From: Phycisphaerales bacterium UBA7800
GTDB taxonomy: Bacteria; Planctomycetota; Phycisphaerae; Phycisphaerales; Phycisphaeraceae
Assembly: GCA_002480565.1 (NCBI GenBank)
Contig: DLCK01000076.1
Location: 62,001 to 126,000, forward strand
DNA length: 64,000 bases
Direction: 5' to 3'
A model generated the notes under the pieces. That model did no database searches. It worked only from the letters and a program-made list of their open reading frames with translations, and was not told the DNA's origin. This document shows positions 61,101 through 64,000 of the stretch, piece after piece. The first letter of the stretch is position 1, and every line of letters begins with the position of its first letter. The position numbers and the translations under genes were made by a program.

Positions 61101-64000
61101 TTTCTGACGCATCAGGCAATGCTGTACTTGGCAGCACTTCTATTGAATCCAACAGCAATAACTCCCTGTTCGTCACCGGTTATGCAGCTGATAGTCTGCT
61201 TGAAGGTACAGCAACCGGATCACAAGTTGATAGTGATATGCTCAGCGGTCAGACCATTACGCAGGTCACCGCGGTCCCGGGAACAACCAACGAAATTTAC
61301 GTTTTGACCAGCACTGGTAGTATTTACCATGTCAATTCCAATGGCGTTGAAACACTTGTCGATCAAAACACAGTCAATGATATTCAAGCCATCGCATATG
61401 ATTCGGTCCAGGCCCGTTTGCTGGTGCTTGGTCGTGTGGACAATGGCACCGACTTTAACCTCTATGCCATTGATGCCGCAACGGCTCTTGATCCATCGAC
61501 GTTAACGATCTCAACTGTCACAACACTTTTCAACGATCAAAGCACGCAGTTTAATACCAGTAACAGCTCCTTTGCGGGCATGACCTATGACAGTACCAAC
61601 AACGCGCTGCTCATTATCCGAAATGATCTGGTCACCCCTGCCAACGGACAATTCCTGGTAACTGCGACATTCGACCTTGATACCGGTGTTTATCTTGAAA
61701 CCACCAGTGATACCAACAGCATCCAGAATGGATTGACTGCTGAAAACCTGAATATCACCGATCTGACATTGCACAACGGTGTGCTTATGGGTATTCACAT
61801 CTCCGGCGCCAGCCAGTACCTCACTGCCATTGATCAGTCCGATGCCTCGAACTCACGTGTGTTGACCAACTCACTAGGTGGCGATGAAATCGTTGGATTA
61901 AGTGACAATGAAAACGGCAACCTTGTCGTCGTTACCAACAATGGTACAACCAATACATGGACTCTGGGCGATGCAGCTCCAACGACGCGTCTTTATACGA
62001 TCAACAATGTCAATGCGCTTGCTGCGGACAGTGGTGTGAATTCTGCTAGCAATGGCACAGCTTTGACCACGCTTGATGGAAGCATCGTAAGTCTTGCAGT
62101 TGATGAAGACGGCGACACCACCGTGCTTTATGCCGTCATTCAAAGTGCAACCGATTCTCTGCAACATCTGGTCACCATTGACACCGACAACGCTACAGAT
62201 GACAACAGCGTTGCTGGAACAATTGTTGACCTGGGCGCCATCTCATTGAATACCGACCTTCAAGGCACCGGCACGCAGGTCAACCCGACGATTGTCTCTG
62301 CTGACATTCGTAATGGTGTTCTTGTCGCCATCGCCACGGGGATCTCTTCGGATATTGATCGTCAGCTCATTGGTGTGGATCTTCAAAACCCAGACACCGA
62401 TTCAATCTTCTATTCCATTGTTGACACACTTACCATTGATGACACACTTGTGGGTCTTTCAGTCGATGCTAATGGCAATCTCTTTAGTCTCAGCAACAGC
62501 ACCACAACCACACGCCTGATGACATCTGATGTACGTCAGGCTTTGTTTGTCGTGAATTCGACATCTGCTGTGGGCGAGTTCAAGGGAACACTTGATGATG
62601 TCAACGGAGACATCGTGTCCGACTCAGTGACAGCATTGAGCTTCTCCAAAGCTGGCGACATCCTCTACGCCATTCTCCGTAACACAGATGAAGGTCAGGA
62701 TCGTATCGTCACCATCAGCATGACTGATGGACAAGTCTCAGAAATCGGAACCTCCAGCAGCATCATTCAGGTCAACCAAGCCAATACACATATCGTAGCT
62801 TTGGAAACCAGCCCGACAGGAAATCTTCTTGCTTATGACGATTCACTAAGCACCGGTCGTCGTGTGATTCAGATCAATCTGGAAGACACGGAAACCTCTT
62901 TGCAGGTCACCACTCCAAGTACCGATATCAATGATGTGATGGGCTTTGCGGTTGATGCCAATGGTCGTTATTTCAGCTTCAACGATACGGCAACCGAAAC
63001 CCGACTTTACAGTTCACTTAACAGCTTCGTGGCCCAAGCCCTGTTTAACGGTGGTTTAGGTGCGGCATTTGATGATATCGCCGATCTGACAATCAATGCT
63101 GCAGGACAGATTTATGCCATCCGCTCAGAAGCAGGTGGTCAGACCAGTCTGCTCTACAAGGTCAATATTGACTCCGATTCAGGCACGATCACGTCCTTTG
63201 ACCTGATCAATCAGGTTTCTGATACCAACGGCAATCTTATTGTCAATATCACTGCAGTCGATGCTGATCCTGAATCCGAACTGCTATACGCAATCGGTCA
63301 GTATGACGGTGACGATACGCGCATGCTCTTCACCATTGATCCAAGCAGCGGTGAAGCCGTTCTCGTTGGCGCGGTCACTGCATACGGCACCACGAATACT
63401 GTGGAACTGCAAATCAGCTCACTGGCATGGGACAACTCAGGCACCATGCTCTTTGGTGTGGTCGAAGACTTTGACGGCTATGAAAAACTCATCCGCATCA
63501 ATCCTGCTGACGGTACTTACACAGATGGTGGTTCCGTGGCGCCGGACGTGGTGGAAGAACAGGATATTGCGGTCCAGATTGACATGGATACCGCCCTTGC
63601 CATCGTCGCTGCGCAGGATGGTTCCAATACCCTTTGGACACTCCATCAGGACAATACCAACGGCTATGTAATCAGCGAAATCACCCGTGATGCCAATGGC
63701 AATATCACTGCGATTTCCGAATATGGTAATTATGAATTTACCTATGACTATGACCATGACAATGATGCCGATGCAACCACAAGTAACATTACAGGCAGTA
63801 TCACCAATATCAGTTCAATGACACTTTCTGAAGATGGCAGCAAGCTTTACTTCGTGGGCAGTACCACCGACGCCACTTCAGGTGATGAATACTCCGTCCT
63901 CTTCTCCGTTGTGACTGCTGATGCAGGTGCTGCCAACACGCCTGTGACACTTGAAGCTGCTCTGACTTTCAACAGCAACTCCATTTCTGACACTTTCAAA
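58121..64000 (+). CDS. giant exported protein with planctomycete LEPR-XLL N-terminus, partial (runs off window)
   Basis: An open frame from ATG 58121 to the last base, 1960 codons with no stop seen on reading through, cut by the window edge. Residues 1-33 are extremely basic (MPRRIKRSAQGRRNRKSQRK), then ELETLEPRVLLTTLVGG, the LEPR-XLL sorting or export motif of planctomycete surface proteins. The rest is acidic and Asp/Thr/Ser/Asn rich. It is built from degenerate repeats of about 50-60 residues with hallmarks such as LYAVSNEVLYRINRSSGAVT, LYATVRIGTQDMLIRID and LLYAIGQYDGDDTRMLFTID, followed by SGE or DGT turns. These resemble beta-propeller blades that read out as large adhesin-like or matrix proteins. 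No cysteine-rich or catalytic motif is seen. GGGAG precedes the ATG by 6 bases. Function unknown. Confidence 0.88.
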   Translation, partial: MPRRIKRSAQGRRNRKSQRKGIRNLLRKRQATPTIFNHELETLEPRVLLTTLVGGDIFEFKAPDPADPAGEGVTIRVIVTGDTIVELIGADVRLEPDGFGGLRQVVNLGDLPGTIYGEGSAAGSDNIEDGIDILGGVGGADGIELLNALNIDPLTGPIILSTPDGTDQIDMQAIASMGLLGNGTTFGINVGQIGTGTGTAATTRQVIQLVQLDVTNDDGTTNNNSTVEAVIQAATLQSDIQSNLVNYPSSLSNPDAYAIDPTTGLAYAVSNEVLYRINRSSGAVTVIGNVSSETLSFEDLGETVSDDVAGLGVDSAGNFLSVYIDSLLNNGLYTSNGSTDPNPQAAILGDYGDSVNLTAIAVDDDPDSPAWGVVENGGTFSLVRFTRISGEIQSITVIGTIQDSLGRNVTEIDSIELESTGDLYVVATRPTVNSAGTREVFRINSNTAVATAVNVVVFADGVLNDDVTGTAIDESNGAENGVLYATVRIGTQDMLIRIDRSIAVSPSDSTADSDDGAVTDNTDGLANDERFLFYSVYDNAIINPALVSSTLDLVPQVTVDSNIAGGGDLLDEYNVLALTVTAQDRLLAVVDEGDGTTGLYEAVRNTVGGPIHSFTKLGSLSFDDGGTDKNILNVQAIESHTTDGSKVYFVGRLDDGSGNGTAVSDDMLFELTFADETTYSVSGSNVLLSGALTTSVFTALAFAHDDSGDLNLYAVRQTASGDQLVSFATNAVGVPEVLSSSITDIAGSSSTNRITALDTYGTSTLVAYRDDSSSSTVERDLVFVGLDGSVEQRLAGGVIDANLNGLAIDADGRVYSVFSSAGTNSQLWQSESFAQVPSLENGDSGTLGDIMDVVALTIGNSGSTYIVTNNDTGFTLEQVTRDAAGIATGVDNLGHITSSVSGSAVIDIAGLDINPASNGLWTVGVDASTLSPDSSLGSLDAIYNVIDVVVTDTLDANQNQRVFALVNNAMSVDMYEIVRLTDGSVDTFSLVGQLSDASGNAVLGSTSIESNSNNSLFVTGYAADSLLEGTATGSQVDSDMLSGQTITQVTAVPGTTNEIYVLTSTGSIYHVNSNGVETLVDQNTVNDIQAIAYDSVQARLLVLGRVDNGTDFNLYAIDAATALDPSTLTISTVTTLFNDQSTQFNTSNSSFAGMTYDSTNNALLIIRNDLVTPANGQFLVTATFDLDTGVYLETTSDTNSIQNGLTAENLNITDLTLHNGVLMGIHISGASQYLTAIDQSDASNSRVLTNSLGGDEIVGLSDNENGNLVVVTNNGTTNTWTLGDAAPTTRLYTINNVNALAADSGVNSASNGTALTTLDGSIVSLAVDEDGDTTVLYAVIQSATDSLQHLVTIDTDNATDDNSVAGTIVDLGAISLNTDLQGTGTQVNPTIVSADIRNGVLVAIATGISSDIDRQLIGVDLQNPDTDSIFYSIVDTLTIDDTLVGLSVDANGNLFSLSNSTTTTRLMTSDVRQALFVVNSTSAVGEFKGTLDDVNGDIVSDSVTALSFSKAGDILYAILRNTDEGQDRIVTISMTDGQVSEIGTSSSIIQVNQANTHIVALETSPTGNLLAYDDSLSTGRRVIQINLEDTETSLQVTTPSTDINDVMGFAVDANGRYFSFNDTATETRLYSSLNSFVAQALFNGGLGAAFDDIADLTINAAGQIYAIRSEAGGQTSLLYKVNIDSDSGTITSFDLINQVSDTNGNLIVNITAVDADPESELLYAIGQYDGDDTRMLFTIDPSSGEAVLVGAVTAYGTTNTVELQISSLAWDNSGTMLFGVVEDFDGYEKLIRINPADGTYTDGGSVAPDVVEEQDIAVQIDMDTALAIVAAQDGSNTLWTLHQDNTNGYVISEITRDANGNITAISEYGNYEFTYDYDHDNDADATTSNITGSITNISSMTLSEDGSKLYFVGSTTDATSGDEYSVLFSVVTADAGAANTPVTLEAALTFNSNSISDTFK

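Noticed and set aside
1..64000. tRNA, rRNA, CRISPR array, transposase or prophage
   Set aside because: No T-arm consensus, rRNA landmarks, regularly spaced direct repeats or mobile-element genes were seen on reading both strands; small RNAs could still be missed.

Overview
The window looks like chromosome from a planctomycete, most likely class Phycisphaerae. The main clues are a very large surface protein with an N-terminal LEPRVLL motif at the right-hand end, a membrane pyrophosphatase with a K+-type signature, a Rho factor with a long disordered N-terminus, a truncated accessory SecA-like ATPase, a DUF3467 protein, TMTC-like TPR membrane proteins and a MoxR ATPase. Genes sit on both strands in short operons. 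I see no rRNA, tRNA, CRISPR array, integrase or transposase. The taxonomic call is inference from gene content.

Layout. 1-7.4 kb: thioredoxin, a nucleotide-sugar dehydrogenase, dUTPase, HspQ, HtpX behind a textbook sigma-54 promoter, a GyrI-like protein, and a three-gene membrane operon containing two GspG-like paralogues. 7.6-15 kb: K+-type membrane pyrophosphatase, an acetyltransferase, ribosomal protein S21, a GH52 beta-xylosidase and a solitary EVE plus PD-(D/E)XK (DUF3883-like) protein. 15-21.7 kb: truA / glycosyltransferase / unknown secreted protein / PIG-L deacetylase operon, then a flavin-reductase-like protein with a fused siroheme-decarboxylase-like protein. 21.7-34.4 kb: HAD phosphatases, a PL14-like secreted lyase, a YihY/BrkB membrane protein, a TMTC-like protein, rnpA-hflX, a lipoprotein, MoxR, the cdaA-cdaR c-di-AMP pair and proA. 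34.4-47.3 kb: M48 protease with LemA, Rho, CoaE, two related single-pass membrane proteins, IspG, an HU-type protein and DnaK. 47.4-58 kb: FkbM methyltransferase, a DUF1961 (YesU-like) secreted protein, citramalate synthase with an attenuator, heme A synthesis (ctaA-ctaB), an ABC ATPase, the SecA-like ATPase and DUF3467. From 58121 to the end one open frame encodes the N-terminal 1960 residues of a giant LEPR-type exported protein.

The strongest new observation is upstream of cimA. A 20-codon leader ORF with two runs of three Ile codons is followed by a competing-hairpin region and an intrinsic terminator. This is the architecture of an isoleucine-responsive transcription attenuator on the citramalate (isoleucine) pathway. 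The predicted -35/-10 places the transcription start on the first base of the leader ATG, so the leader peptide may be translated from a leaderless transcript. Second is the sigma-54 (-24/-12) promoter directly in front of htpX. Third is the lone EVE-nuclease protein, which resembles modification-dependent restriction factors.

Intergenic DNA carries at least three families of short dispersed inverted repeats (CCCTAATCAC type, CTCTGTGGTTAA type and TCATCTGGCGGC type).
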